A stretch of 64,000 nt of DNA from Apiospora phragmitis (Eukaryota > Ascomycota > Sordariomycetes > Amphisphaeriales > Apiosporaceae): contig JAQQWL010000004.1 of assembly GCA_038363925.1 (NCBI GenBank), positions 2,542,001 to 2,606,000 of the forward strand, written 5' to 3'. The translations under genes were made by a program, and so were the position numbers. Position 1 is the first letter of the stretch; the number at the start of each line of letters is the position of its first letter. Below, piece after piece: positions 12,008 to 22,924 of the stretch. The notes beneath the pieces were generated by a model. The model was not told where the DNA came from. It was given only the letters and a program-made list of their open reading frames with translations, and made no database searches.

Positions 12008-13705
12008 CCCTCGAGCCGAACATAGTCCAAGATGGCCTGCGGAATGTGTAGTATCATGTGTATTATCGAATCGCCGAATATGCAATACCCTTTTGCCCTC
12101 GAAACAATATGGAACAACGGAATTGCTGCATCATTACTCAAAATTAGAGCTTCTGGTACCCGGACTCTCGCAGGCGCTGATAATCAATATACGATGCCAA
12201 CTGTGCAGTTTCAATAACCCTTCGGGCAATAAACGGGTGGGCGATCAGTGTTGTCGACTGTCCGATGGAACGTGATGGCCGCCAAACAACCCGAGTCATT
12301 CTGGTACTTCGTTCGACTGCCGCCAAGCCCAATTGTAGCATTTCAAGACATCATAGTATGTACGCTAGCTGTGCATCTGGCCCAGATGATGATTGCTGTA
12401 CCGATCAAACATGTCGGCCGTTTCGTAGATGTTGTTCCTCATTTCGATGGTCGAGTGATTTGGAGGGGGAAAAAACAAGATATGCGACGAACAACCAAAA
12501 AACCTCATGAATCACGCAAGCGTCTTGGCGTCTCAACTTCCTCGGCTAGAGTAGAGATTAGGTTCAGAACTCTATTACTCTGTACTCAATCAAGCATTAC
12601 TGGTACCCTCGGAATGGAACTCGATGTCGCGGTCGTCGGAATGAACATTGCGGCTCCGATTCCCCTCGTCTTGGCCAACTTGGCATGCGATGTTTAAATG
12701 AACGGAGTTTTCATTCGATCTCACTTAAATACGGCATCTTGAAGAGAGATACATGTATATATATATATATATTTGAGTTGTTTTCTCGTTCGTCCAGTCA
12801 ACATGTACGTAAACAATAGGCGAATCGACTTCGTAACCTAATCGCCTCAATAACTTGGGCCGCTTACCATAAAAACCCCTGTACGAATAGACAGGCGCTA
12901 GCGCGGCCGTACAGGCAAGTTGCATCAATGCTTCAACTGCGCCGGTCGGGGATGTTACATGTAATTGGTCAACAGTTCTGCCCAACTACGAAAGCAGCTA
13001 TTCACTTGCAATCTCCCGTACTAATTGCTTGCTCAGCATATACTTGATCTGTTTCCATCTATCAAATGTAACCCAGGTCTCATAGCTGCTCCTCTTAATG
13101 TTTCCTCCCTCCATTAGCTTGTTTCTTGTCGTCGCACTCTGCGGCGCCACGACCCCAGCGCGGGGTTGCATGCCAAGCAGATTCTGGTGGACAATCTGTA
13201 ACACCATCGGCCATTTCCCCCCTTCGAGGCTTCGACACCTCTTTCCCAATTTTCACTTTCTCCATCCGACCACCACAAGCGGCCATGTTCATCCCCCATC
13301 GCGCTGCCAAATTTAGCTCAGCCGGTGAGGGCTCACTAGGCACTAGGCTCTAGGCCCCTCAGGCCCGGAACGCCCAGATAGCGATCCCACGTCTTGGCCG
13401 AAAGCTGAAGCTCGCCAAGGCTGCTGGCCCCCGGTCGGGCGAGACATTGACGGCCCCCCCCCGAAACACGATCAGGGTGACCCAACGGCCATGTTTGTTC
13501 AAACTTGGCTTCGAGCTCAATCATTTTGCTTGGCCGTCCCCGAAAGCATCGTAGTTGCCGTGGGATTGGGGCCGCTCGACTTGAATATCCATATTAAAGA
13601 AGCTTGGTACCTTCCTTCTCACCTTATTTATTGTTTCTCTTCCCCCGTAGTATCTTGCTGGCAGTTCTATTACAATTACGTCCCTCTCTTCCTCTTTCCG
13701 TTTTT
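12008..13705. other. Long intergenic region
   Basis: About 1.7 kb without a supported gene. It contains an AT microsatellite at about 12755-12772. Short frames such as 12248-12697 plus have no domain and no codon-use signal like the neighbours. The right end is pyrimidine-rich and serves as 5' flank of the small secreted protein gene. Confidence 0.5.
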
Positions 13706-13714
13706 TATATATAA
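13706..13714 (+). promoter_or_regulatory. TATA-like box
   Basis: TATATATAA lies about 145 bases upstream of the ATG at 13857, followed by CT-rich leader sequence as is common in fungal promoters. The role is inferred from position only. Confidence 0.4.
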
Positions 13715-13856
13715 TCACTCGGCTTGAAACGACGTGCACAGGTGCACCATTTCTATTCTTAATCCCTCTCTTCAGATCTCGTCATCTGCATTTCCCACCA
13801 CTTATAACCTAATCAAACCAACCTCTTCTACATCTTCTATACCAACCAACAACAAT

Positions 13857-14048
13857 ATGTACGCCCGAACCGCCATCGCCATGGTCTTCGCGACCCTCGC
13901 CACTTTCGCCGCTGCCGCCCCTTTGAACATCAACCTGGGTGCCTACTCGCCTGCCCTGGTAGTCGGTGATGGTGCGCTCACATTCGAAGGCGAAGGGAGG
14001 AAAGCAGAAGGGGCGGCCGCGGTCGGTGAAGGCATTGCTAGCGAATAA
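13857..14048 (+). CDS. Small secreted protein (63 aa)
   Basis: The ATG at 13857 opens a classic signal peptide: MYARTAIAMVFATLATFAAAA, with an Ala-rich cleavage region before PLNIN. The mature part is only about 42 residues, contains LGAYSPALVVGDG and an acidic Gly/Ala/Glu-rich tail, and has no cysteines. Similar tiny secreted proteins with this motif occur in Sordariomycetes, from memory; no function is known to me. Longer in-frame starts upstream lie in the CT-rich leader and would bury the signal peptide, so 13857 is preferred. A well-formed intron follows in the 3' UTR (14059-14129). The CT-rich leader and TATA box suggest good expression. Confidence 0.7.
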   Translation: MYARTAIAMVFATLATFAAAAPLNINLGAYSPALVVGDGALTFEGEGRKAEGAAAVGEGIASE

Positions 14049-14058
14049 GTGGGCAAGG

Positions 14059-14129
14059 GTAAGGCTTCAACAATAATGATACCTTCTTGGAAATATTAAA
14101 CCTGCTAACACATCTATGCTTCCCAACAG
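14059..14129 (+). other. Probable 3' UTR intron of the small secreted protein gene
   Basis: Donor GTAAGG, branch GCTAAC and acceptor CAACAG are spaced as in a typical 71-base fungal intron. It lies 10 bases after the stop codon. Alternatively the stop at 14046-14048 is a mutation and the frame once continued through this intron. Confidence 0.5.
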
Positions 14130-14943
14130 AAATAACGATGCCTGACAAAAGCTATTGGCCGGCGAAGCCCCTGCCGCTTTTCATCACCGCGATGCGCGAT
14201 GTTAAACGCTGATGGTAACGATTACAGGAGAGCTTCGCTCTACACACACTCGCCTCTCTCAATGCCAGTACCAGTTCCAACAAAAGCAGTCTGCGTCTGC
14301 GGGTGCTGTTCTTACTAAGATGGGGTTTCGTACATATCCAAATACACGTAATAGAGAGAAAGATGGGATAGTGGCACTACTCACTACCCTACGGGACTGA
14401 TTGATGTAGGTGGCCCAAAAGAGATACCAATACGATAGGAGTTAGTGGGGAAACCAAGATGGCAGTTTGGCTGGTGCTTGTTTTCACACAAGCCGCCTCA
14501 ATTGTCGCCATGCCAAGGATTGCCAAGAATAGAAAACCGTTCCAAGCCGTTTCATCAATCCGTCTCTCTGACCCCAGTATTCCCAATTGCCCAGATTCCG
14601 AAACGAGATCTGTCTGTCTGTCGCAGCTGTCTCCCCGCCTGTAAAAGTCCAGAGAGATCGACATGCAAAGCTGACCAATGGCAATTTGAACCGTCTCAGA
14701 ACTGCACCCAATTGGCTGGGTTTGGAAAAGCGTCGTCCTCGTACACACGGGCTGTTGTATGCGCAAGAGACATCAGCTGCCGGCGTATCAATGCTATAAT
14801 CTCGTCGTGCACGACGCCCGTTCTTGGCAACCCTGTGCTAAGGCGAACGTAATGTGTATGTTCGTCTGTGGAGTTTGAAGCTCTGGGCGCGGGACTTTTG
14901 ACCGTGGGACTCCTTGCCTTATCACTTCCTCGTGCCGTGTCTC
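14130..14943. other. Intergenic, nothing recognised
   Basis: Overlapping short frames on both strands, none with a domain. It is the 3' flank of both the secreted protein gene (plus) and the reductase gene (minus). Confidence 0.5.
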
Positions 14944-16191
14944 TCACTCGCCAATCCGAACCACCACCTTGCCCCGAGCCCTCTTCGAAGCCACCTTCTC
15001 GTACGCCTCCAGGACCTCATCCATCGCGAACTCCGAATCAACGAGGATCTCCCTGAGGTCGCCCTTCTCGATCCACCCTGCCACCTCCCGCGCGCCCGCC
15101 CCCGAAGGCGCCATCCCGAGGATCTTGTAGTGGCGCGGCGTGCCCCCGAGCAGGACCGGCCGGATCTGGTGCATGAGGAACGGGTAGATGCCCTGCGACG
15201 CCCCGCCCACGATGCTCAGGAACCGGCCGTCGGGACGGAGGTAGCCGGGGCTGCGGGTGTACAGGGCGTCGTCGCCCACGCAGTCGACTACGAGGTCCAC
15301 CCCGTGATCTTGTGTGGATTCCGCGATGGCGCGGTACAGATCTTGATGTGCCGTGTAATCGATCACCTGCATCATGCATCTCTGGCATTAGCAAGAAAGA
15401 GAGACCCTCCAGTTGTTTACATAGGCGGGTAAGTAGGTAATCAAGTAAATCAATTGCATGCATGCGAGGAAAAGGAAAAAAGAAGAAGAAGGGGGAGAAA
15501 AAAAAACCCTTACCATATCAGCCCCTAACCTCCGCACCATCTCGGCATTGGCCCCCGAGCAGAGCCCGTTCACGTACGCGCCCCTCGCCTTAGCGACCTG
15601 CACCAGGATCGACCCCACGCCGCCGCTAGCCCCGTTCACCAGCACCCGCAGCCCGTCCCACGTCCTGACTTTGCCCACGCCGTCCGCCTCGGCCTCCCGC
15701 ATCACCAACGCCGCCGTCTGGCCCGCGACCCCCAGCCCCACCGCGGCCCTGATATGCTTATTGTCGCACTCACTTTTACCTCCACTGCCTTCTTCTGTTG
15801 TTCTTGTCGACGATAACGAAGAAAGGAACTGCGCCGGCACCGCGGCGACGAGGTCCGCCGGCACCACGATCGCCTCCGCCAGCGTCCCCGCGCCGAAGAA
15901 AACCTGCCGCACCCCGAGGGCGCCGCAGACCAGTGTCCCGGGCTTTGATAGTGTAGGCGGCTGTGCCCCCAGTCCCGCGGTCAGGACCTCGCCGACGAAG
16001 TCGAGGCCCGCGGTCGGGTGGCGGCGCCAGGGGAGCCAGGACGGGATCGTGGACATGAGGGCCAGGTCGGCCGGGTTGAGGCCCGCGTAGCGAACGCGCA
16101 GGAGGAGGTTGTTTCCCGTGACTGCGGCGGATGGTGCGGGCCGGTGCGCATCTAGTTCCAGGCCGTTTCGGGTTACGGTCCAGGCGCGCAT
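14944..16191 (-). CDS. Zinc-independent MDR alcohol dehydrogenase/quinone reductase-like protein
   Basis: Two exons, 16191-15514 and 15366-14944, joined in phase 0 across an intron with a GTAAGG donor and GCAG acceptor; 366 residues. The order is that of medium-chain dehydrogenases: a GroES-like N-half (GLNPADLALMS, then AGLDFVGEV), a Rossmann nucleotide-binding motif VNGASGGVGSILVQVAK (about residue 190), then GVDLVVDCVGDDALY and a C-terminal GKVVVRIGE. The catalytic-zinc ligands of alcohol dehydrogenases are not evident, which suggests an NAD(P)H-dependent quinone or enone reductase like RTN4IP1-type proteins; the substrate is unknown. The start MRAWTV fits the family. An in-frame ATG further up (16323) would add a non-family extension. 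The neighbouring sugar transporter is on the same strand but 400 bases upstream, so co-function is not shown. Confidence 0.85.
15367..15513 (-). other. Intron of the MDR reductase gene
   Basis: 147 bases, donor GTAAGG, acceptor GCAG, CT-rich interior. Splicing joins RRLGADM to VIDYTAHQ, which restores the continuous MDR fold. Confidence 0.85.
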
Positions 16192-16595
16192 GGTTGGGGG
16201 TGGTGGGGAGGGGAGCTGGCGGCCATCGTCGTTGATGAGTGCGTGGGCCAAACCGAAATGTTTGGATTGAGGATAGTCCGTATAGGTTCTCCTTCTGATT
16301 AGCTTATATGTCGTTTCTTTCAATTAGGTCCACTCATCGCGTGTGAAGATGTTTGGCCAATAGTTGTGAGTGCGTGTATTCGTGAGATTCCATTTCTGGG
16401 TGGTTTTGACTTTGGCGCCAAGTTTGTTTCAAAATTGGTCTGTGCGGGGCCAAAAGGGGGCGAAATAGGGGTATGGAGGGAAAGCTAGTGATCAAGGTGA
16501 AGAGGTTTGTCAAACCTTCCGAAATAATATGAGGCCAATGACTGTCCATTATGATCTAAAGTCTTGGACTTCATCAATTGGTAGCATCTAGGAAG
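16192..16595. other. Intergenic between reductase and transporter
   Basis: Short spacer holding the promoter side of the reductase and the 3' end of the transporter, both on the minus strand. No further gene seen. Confidence 0.5.
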
Positions 16596-18682
16596 CTACA
16601 CTGGGCCGAAGAGTGTCTCAACGGGGTTGGAATCCGCCCCCCTGAGCACCATTAAACTATCTACCCATCCCCTCCCTCCTCTTCCTACTCCTCCTCCTCT
16701 TCCACCATCCCGCGCCGCCACAAATTCCAACAATCCCACATCGCGCTGCGCCAGCGCCAGCGCCGTGGCGTCCTCGGCGCCCGTGTGGCTGCCGAAGACG
16801 CGGTCCATGTCCTCGAGCGTCGCGTTCTTGGTCTCGGGCAAGACAAACAGGACCCAGGCGAAGCCACCGACCAGGAAGGCGGCGAAGAAGATATAGGTGC
16901 CCCAGGCCCAGGCCTCGAGCATCGGCGGCACGAAGAAGGCGATGGCGAAGTTGTTGACCCAGTTCGAGTTGGCCCCGATCGAGACGCCGCGGGCGCGGAT
17001 CGAGAGGGGGAAGATTTCGGAGATGACGACCTACGTAGACAGAGGTTAGTTACATTTCTGTATTTCAAAACTAAATTCGGAGCAAAAAGGGGAATGGGCG
17101 GTTGCGTACCCAGCTCGCCGGTCCCCAGCCGAAGCCGAAGCCCGCGATGTAGACCCAGATCAGGACGACGGCGGCCCAGCCGGCGTCCATGTGGCTCGGC
17201 CAGTCGTGGCGGAACTTGGCGACGATGATGCCGACGGAGAGGATGCTGACGAACATGACAACGGAGCCGCTCAGGAGCATGGTCTTGCGGCCGAGCCGGT
17301 CGATCAGGACCATGGCCGGCAGCGTGCTGACCATGAAGACGGACCCGGTCACGCCCGTGGCCAGGAGGGCGATGGTGCCCTCGGAGAATCCGAAGCTCTG
17401 GAACACATTGGAGGCGTAGTAGATGACTAGAGAGAAAAGGAGAAATCTTTGGTCAGCCAAGTGGCACAATTTTCCTGCTAGTTGTTTGTGGAATAAAGTT
17501 AGGAGGGGTGTCGGTCGGGATCCAATCGAAACTTACTCGCATCAATGCCGCTCCACTGCTGCCAAAACATGACCAGCCATGCCGTGGCCACGCGCTTGAA
17601 GTTATCCCAGGAGCGGAAAATCTGCACATAACCGTATATCTCCCTCTTCAGGACGGCCATCCGCTGTCCCGTCCTGTCGTCCCGTATCTCCTCGAGGTCC
17701 GGGAAGTGTTTGACGAAGTCGCGCTGCTCGAACAGTGCCTCGGCCTTGATCTCGAGATACTCCGCCTGGACCTCGTCGTCGTCGAGATTCCGCTTCCGCA
17801 GCCAGGCCAGCGTCCGCTTGGCCTCCTCGTCGCGCCCCACCTTCACGAGCCAACGGGGCGAGAAGGGCATCCACCAGATGCCGACGGCGAGCAGCGCGGC
17901 GGGGATGCCCTGGATGATGGAGGGCAGGCGCCAGGCCAAGTCGGACTGGCCGTCGGGACCGCCGATGAAGTTACAGCCGTAGCCGATCCAGAAGCTGAGC
18001 ATGATGCCGAGGATGGTGGCGAACTGGTAGAAGCTGACGATGAAGCCGCGGGTCTCGGGCGAGGCGATCTCGGCGTTGTACAGCGGGCCCACGCCGCTGA
18101 ACGTGCCGACGCCGAGCCCCGTCAGGAAGCGGCCCGCGTACAGCAGGGCCGGGTGGCCCGCCGTGGCGCCGATATACAGGTAGCTGCCCAGCAGCGTCCA
18201 GCAGCAGCCCGAGAACATGGCGTACTTGCGCGAGAAGATCTCGCCCACGAGCCCCGCCGAGAGCGAGCCGACGATGCCGCCCAGCTGCAGGATCGACGTG
18301 AGCCAACCCGTGGCCGTCGACGAGGCCACGACGGTCGGGAAGTTGGCCGTGAAGCGGGGCATGACGAGCGACTGTGAGAGGATGCCCTGCTGGTACCCGT
18401 ACTCAAACCCGCCGAAGCTGTATGTATACGCCGGTTAGTTAGTTCACACACCTTGTTTTCCTGTCAAGAAAAACCCCAAGCGCCTCTTTCCCAACCAACT
18501 TACGATGCGAAGAGTGCGATGAATATCAACTTCGGGTTCGATGTGATCGACGACCATCTCGTCTTGACGGCGGCGTCGACCCGCTGCTGTGCCGCAAGGG
18601 TCGCCCCGTGGGACTTTTCGATGTTGACCGAGGTGTCGGCATCGCCAATGTGTTGAGGCACCGATATTACTTTCTCGGCCAT
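16596..18682 (-). CDS. MFS sugar (hexose-type) transporter
   Basis: Four exons on the minus strand: 18682-18504, 18417-17537, 17426-17110 and 17030-16596; all phases agree and give 603 residues. Sugar-porter signatures are clear: FGGFEYGYQQG in the first membrane helix, GRFLTGLGVGTFSGVGPLYNAE and SPETRG after helix 5, SPRWLVKVGRDEEA in the middle loop, QQWSGIDAIIYYA at the start of helix 7, and DRLGRKTMLL and LPETKNATLEDMD near the end. Twelve membrane segments are expected and the hydrophobic blocks fit. The usual PESPRW is here PFSPRW. It presumably imports a monosaccharide by proton symport; specificity cannot be told. The C-terminus after ETKN is unusually long (about 70 residues, Gly- and Arg-rich). 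All frames are intact, unlike several neighbours. Confidence 0.9.
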
Positions 18683-18796
18683 GATGGACTACTTTTCTCC
18701 CGAACTTCGGAAAGCCAAGCAAGGAGAAAGGCGGAGAGAAGAACGACCGTGTGTGGTTCACAATTCGCGTGGAAAGGATGTTTCCCTTCTAGCTCC

Positions 18797-18808
18797 TTTA
18801 TATATAGG
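18797..18808 (-). promoter_or_regulatory. TATA box of the sugar transporter gene
   Basis: CCTATATATAAA reads on the minus strand about 115 bases upstream of the ATG at 18682. This is a conventional position for a fungal TATA element. Inferred from sequence and spacing only. Confidence 0.45.
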
Positions 18809-20679
18809 GCTACGTACATATAGCCTCCATTTTCCTCTTCTTATTACGTACAGTTCTCACGTCAACATGTTGTGTGTGGTGCTACATCTGAGGAAACGCC
18901 AAGACTTCTCCACGAGTCAGACCACTCACCGTCACGAGATGCTAGGTAACTAGCCCCAATACCCCAAAACCCGGGGGCCACCCCGCACGATGCGGATCCA
19001 CCACAGTTCGCGGAGTCTCGCAATTTCATGGTGTTTTGCGGGTAAACTCACATCCTCCCCCGCCAAAAATCTCATATTGCGGTGGATCTATCTGATCGCG
19101 TGCCCCGGTGGAAAATTTGCGGACTCGTTATTGCGGAGGATACCGGGTTACGGGGGTTAGGGGTATCCAAGCTCGAAAACTGCTCTCCCCTGATCTCATG
19201 TTCTATGGCATCCTCCCCCTGTCCCGGTATCTTTCCTAGAGTGATAAACAGTACCACTAGTCAAACTAACCCAGGTCCAGTAGTAGACGTAGCATCGGAC
19301 CGAACTTTAAAGAAGAAAAGAATGTTCCATTGCCTGTGTGTGATGGTGTTCTGCATTGACACGAGACCAATGCGGCTAGCCGGCATCGGAACCATCCCGC
19401 TGGTTCTTGAGTTTCTCTCCCGGAGTTCATTATCGGCCAGAATACCCCGTTAAAGTGCTGCGTTGAGTCTCTTGCCTTGTCCATTTTCTGAACCACCATG
19501 GAGGCTTCAAAGTTCTTGGCGCGTAACCCAGATTGTATGCGAGTTCTAGACCCAAAGCCCACAGATTCCGTTCGGTGTATCGTAATCATGTACCTTTGAT
19601 TATGTCACCGCTTACATATATTTACGGATACTGTAAAGCAAGTCTAGCACTGTGCCAGCTGCACCAAGAAACACTGAGTAAGAGATGTTATTTGCTACTC
19701 AACTTATCTCAGTATTAGATCCCGGCCACACAATACGTAAGAAGCATCACAGCTACTGAGGCCAGGGAAGCTTAGCGTGAGATACAGTATCAGGTTCAAA
19801 ACCAGGTGAAGAAAGGATTCATGAGGTCGGCGAAGTGATCCTGACATTCGCCGTAGCGCAGGCATAAGTTACAAGTCAGTTTACGCTAGTTAGCCGCAAA
19901 TCAAACCATCAACTCAGAGTCAATACCAACGTGTTCCTGACATAGACTAGCCTAAAGTAAAGAGTCCAATCATATGTCACGGATTATACCCCGGATTTGA
20001 TTCTGCCTTGCTACCACACCAGGGAAGGATCCCGCCGATCTGAACCATCTTACCGGATGTGATAGATCAGTCTGCAATTTCCATTGTTTTTGTTGCTTAG
20101 TGTTGGTGGGACTAGATGCTAGAACCGTTGCATTCTTTATACCTTTACCGGCTTTAAGGAACATATGTATTAAATTAGGTAGCAGTAATTATCACATCAT
20201 CTGCAAGTCTTATCGCACATACAGTAGAGCTTGCCTTCCGGCTGTGTTCTGGGGAATCCGAACAGTCTCACCCAGAGCCTTGACTCGACGCTTTATTGAA
20301 GCATTCTACATGATTTCCATGCATATTTCTGGCATATCAAGGAGGCCAAAGGAAGATAGCTCAGTGCCAAAGACAATCAATTCATCCTTTGTTAAAAACT
20401 CACCGTTTCCTCGATTATTTCTAGGTGGGAATACTGCAAAGGAGTGATATGTGTTGCTCTTTGTGGATCGTTGTTGGGGAAATAAAAAAGCGTCAAAGCA
20501 TTGCCTGGTAAACTATGGCTGCAAAGAAGCTGCCTTTAATATTCCCAGGGGTTTAACATCTCCCCTGCGTCAGTGTAGATTTGACAACATTTACCAAATC
20601 AGCACTTGCCTGGGAAAAGTATCTCAATATATCGATCCAACCCTGAGGTGATGTGAAGTGCTACCCATTCGCCATCGCA
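18809..20679. other. Long intergenic region between divergent genes
   Basis: About 1.9 kb of promoter space between the transporter (minus) and the hypothetical gene at 20680 (plus). The stretch 18960-19170 is full of short CGG/CCG and TGCGG words that zinc-cluster regulators could use, but I can assign no site. No frame shows a domain. Confidence 0.45.
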
Positions 20680-22058
20680 ATGGATCCGATCACCAGAAAC
20701 CTCGTCCACATCCAGGCCGTCAAAAATACACTGGGCCGCGATGTCGAAAGACTACGGTCTGATTTCCACCTCGCCAGACTCTTGGCTCCTCCACTGTCGC
20801 CGCCAGTCAGTCAGGTGACACCGACGGCACCTCCTCTAGTGCCAAGAAACATACAAGTCAGAACAGCCTCCTCCACCACCACCTCCTCCTCCGAGCTACA
20901 GGCCCGTCATAGGCGCTACCAACACATCCTGGACCGCACCCGCTCCCTGCCCAAGAACCAGTTCCTCGACCTCATCCAAGACGAAATGCAGAGCATCTGG
21001 AAACAAGAGAGCGGCGACGCCCCACGCTCCGGCTCCTCGAAGCACCCCGAAAGCTGCCACGCTACATGATGACGGACCGGCTGCGCACGCAGGCCGCGCT
21101 GGCCGTCAAGAAGGACTGGGTCCAGCAGGGCCTCTGGCAGCCGTCGTTCGAGGGCCTCGTCCGGCAGCGCTATTTTGCTGTGGGCGTCTGGAAGCACCAG
21201 GAGCCACTGGCCCTCGTCGACGACGACGGCGTCGACCTCGAGAGGTACCCCAACACCTACGCGCGGCTGCGGCGCCACCGCGACGCGTCGAGGCCGTGCT
21301 ACCAGTTCCGGTGGCAGGTGGATAAGGTGCGCGACCGGCTTCTTGACCAGTGGTGGCACTCCGTGGTAGTCGCCGATGAAGAAAAGAAGAAGGAGAAGGA
21401 GAAGGAGAAGGAGAAGAAGGAGCGAGCTCATGCAACAACAACAACGACGACTACAGCAAAAGTAATGATGCCGTCCGCCAAGGTTGACTCGGAGGCGTAC
21501 TGGGAAGTGCGGCAGGCATGGGAGAAGCGGCGCATCTGGGACAATGAGTGGGAGGTGCTGCCCGGCCAGCACTGGCGCCACGAGCGGCCGCTCGAGGAGC
21601 TCCTGTCGCCGCAGGAGGCGGAGTGGTACGCCGAGATCAAAGCCACGTGGGTGGAGCCGGGCTTCGCGGGGCCGCACCGCCTGGTGCACCGGGTCGAGGC
21701 CGAGAAAGAGGTCTTGGAGATCTTCGAGCGGCGGCGCGGCGGCATCTTGAGCTTCCGGGACGGGATGGTTCGCGATCCCCAGCGGGGCCTGAAGAGAGGG
21801 CGGAGTTCGTCGCCGTGGCATTCTTCTCTTCCCAGCAGCGACTTGGGTGACGACGACGAGTCGGGTGACGAACCCATCTCTCAAGATGACGAACCACTAG
21901 GGAATACAGGGGTTGTAGAGGTGCCGGACGAAACAGCTGGGTCGGCAGCATCTGACAGCGAAGCCCCGGGTTCTACGGATCAGAGCAGTCCGAAGCGGAG
22001 GAGGAGGGCATACAAGTCGCCATTTGTGGTCGACGATGATGAAAATAGTGACCCATAG
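20680..22058 (+). CDS. Hypothetical charged, low-complexity protein
   Basis: I do not recognise this protein. ATG 20680 opens a frame to 21069 (MDPITRNLVH...). The continuation is in the next frame, where LRLLEAPRKLPRYMMTDRLRTQ leads into a 330-codon frame ending at 22058. One extra C in the CCCC run at 21020-21023 would join the two, so a one-base deletion is likely. The joined product would be about 459 residues. It has a Ser/Thr/Pro-rich N-terminal part, Trp-rich blocks (KKDWVQQGLWQPSF, WEVRQAWEKRRIWDNEWEVLPG), a run of Glu and Lys (about 21375-21420) followed by poly-Thr, and an acidic Ser-rich tail with a basic PKRRRRAYK motif that could be a nuclear signal. The long opposite-strand frame 20916-21884 is a GC-codon shadow. 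Confidence 0.55.
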
Positions 22059-22924
22059 CGTTAAGCAAGATGTAAAAAGGTCAAATCTCAATACAGAGGG
22101 GGATTTGTGACCCCTTTCGTTGTGGGTTGTTAGCATATCGCTTATTGTAATACGAATCAAAAGCAACTCAGATACCATCAAGGAGGGTAACGATATTAAA
22201 GGGTATCACAGGATGAATCAAGAAATCAGGAGGGCATGTGATAGATAGCATAGAAACAGAATCTATCGCCGACTTATTATCACAAACGCCACCCACGTCA
22301 AGTCGTATTTGGGCTTTGGACCTGGTGCAACTCAATGTACACAGGAGCTGACCGATATTTGTGTTTCCGTGTGACATAGCCAGCCCCTACGGGATGCGCA
22401 GTAAAAGTGCCAACTGGATTGACCGTCAGCCAGATGCCAGACCTCTGCGGCCACCGCGCATATGGCTAGACCTGCTAGAATGGCTGGACTCTTCTTCTCA
22501 TACATGCCTTTTCGGATTCCAAACACTGGACCTTGAAAACCATACGGTAAGTGTAGTCATGGGCTGAAATACCGTGGTATGACACGCAGCTAGTACTATG
22601 CATATACGAGATGCGGTGCTCACATCCATCCGAACTACGGCGCGAGACAACCTCTTCCCACTGGACTACCCAATATAGTGTAACAACTGGTCAACGTACC
22701 GGTCTTCTACACTTAAAACCCGATCTTTATAATTTAATAATAGATTGATCAAAGTGATTATTTGTTAAAATAGCCTGAGAAATGCTCAAGTATCATCTGG
22801 TAACTACTTCCACACCTCCTACTAAATAAGTTTTCATCCAACAAGTCGACATACATCGCGGCTCTTCCGTCTCACTCATCAACCAATTAACCTGCTGCTT
22901 CCCTTCAAATCTATACCCTTCCCA
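22059..22924. other. Intergenic, nothing recognised
   Basis: No frame with a domain. The last 120 bases are CT-rich 5' leader of the next gene. Confidence 0.5.

Noticed and set aside
12248..12697. 149-codon plus-strand frame
   Set aside because: No domain; competing frames of similar length overlap it.
15458..16090. 210-codon plus-strand frame over the MDR reductase
   Set aside because: Antisense shadow; low-complexity Pro/Thr/Ser/Ala content.
17508..18377. 289-codon plus-strand open frame opposite the sugar transporter
   Set aside because: Shadow of the transporter exons; the opposite strand has clear MFS motifs and splice sites.
14944..18682. A sugar-catabolic gene cluster of reductase plus transporter
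   Set aside because: Only two genes, separate promoters, no regulator or further enzymes; adjacency alone is weak evidence.
20916..21884. 322-codon minus-strand frame opposite the charged hypothetical gene
   Set aside because: Contains a poly-Leu artefact from the opposite Glu/Lys run and no domain; the plus strand has the better reading.
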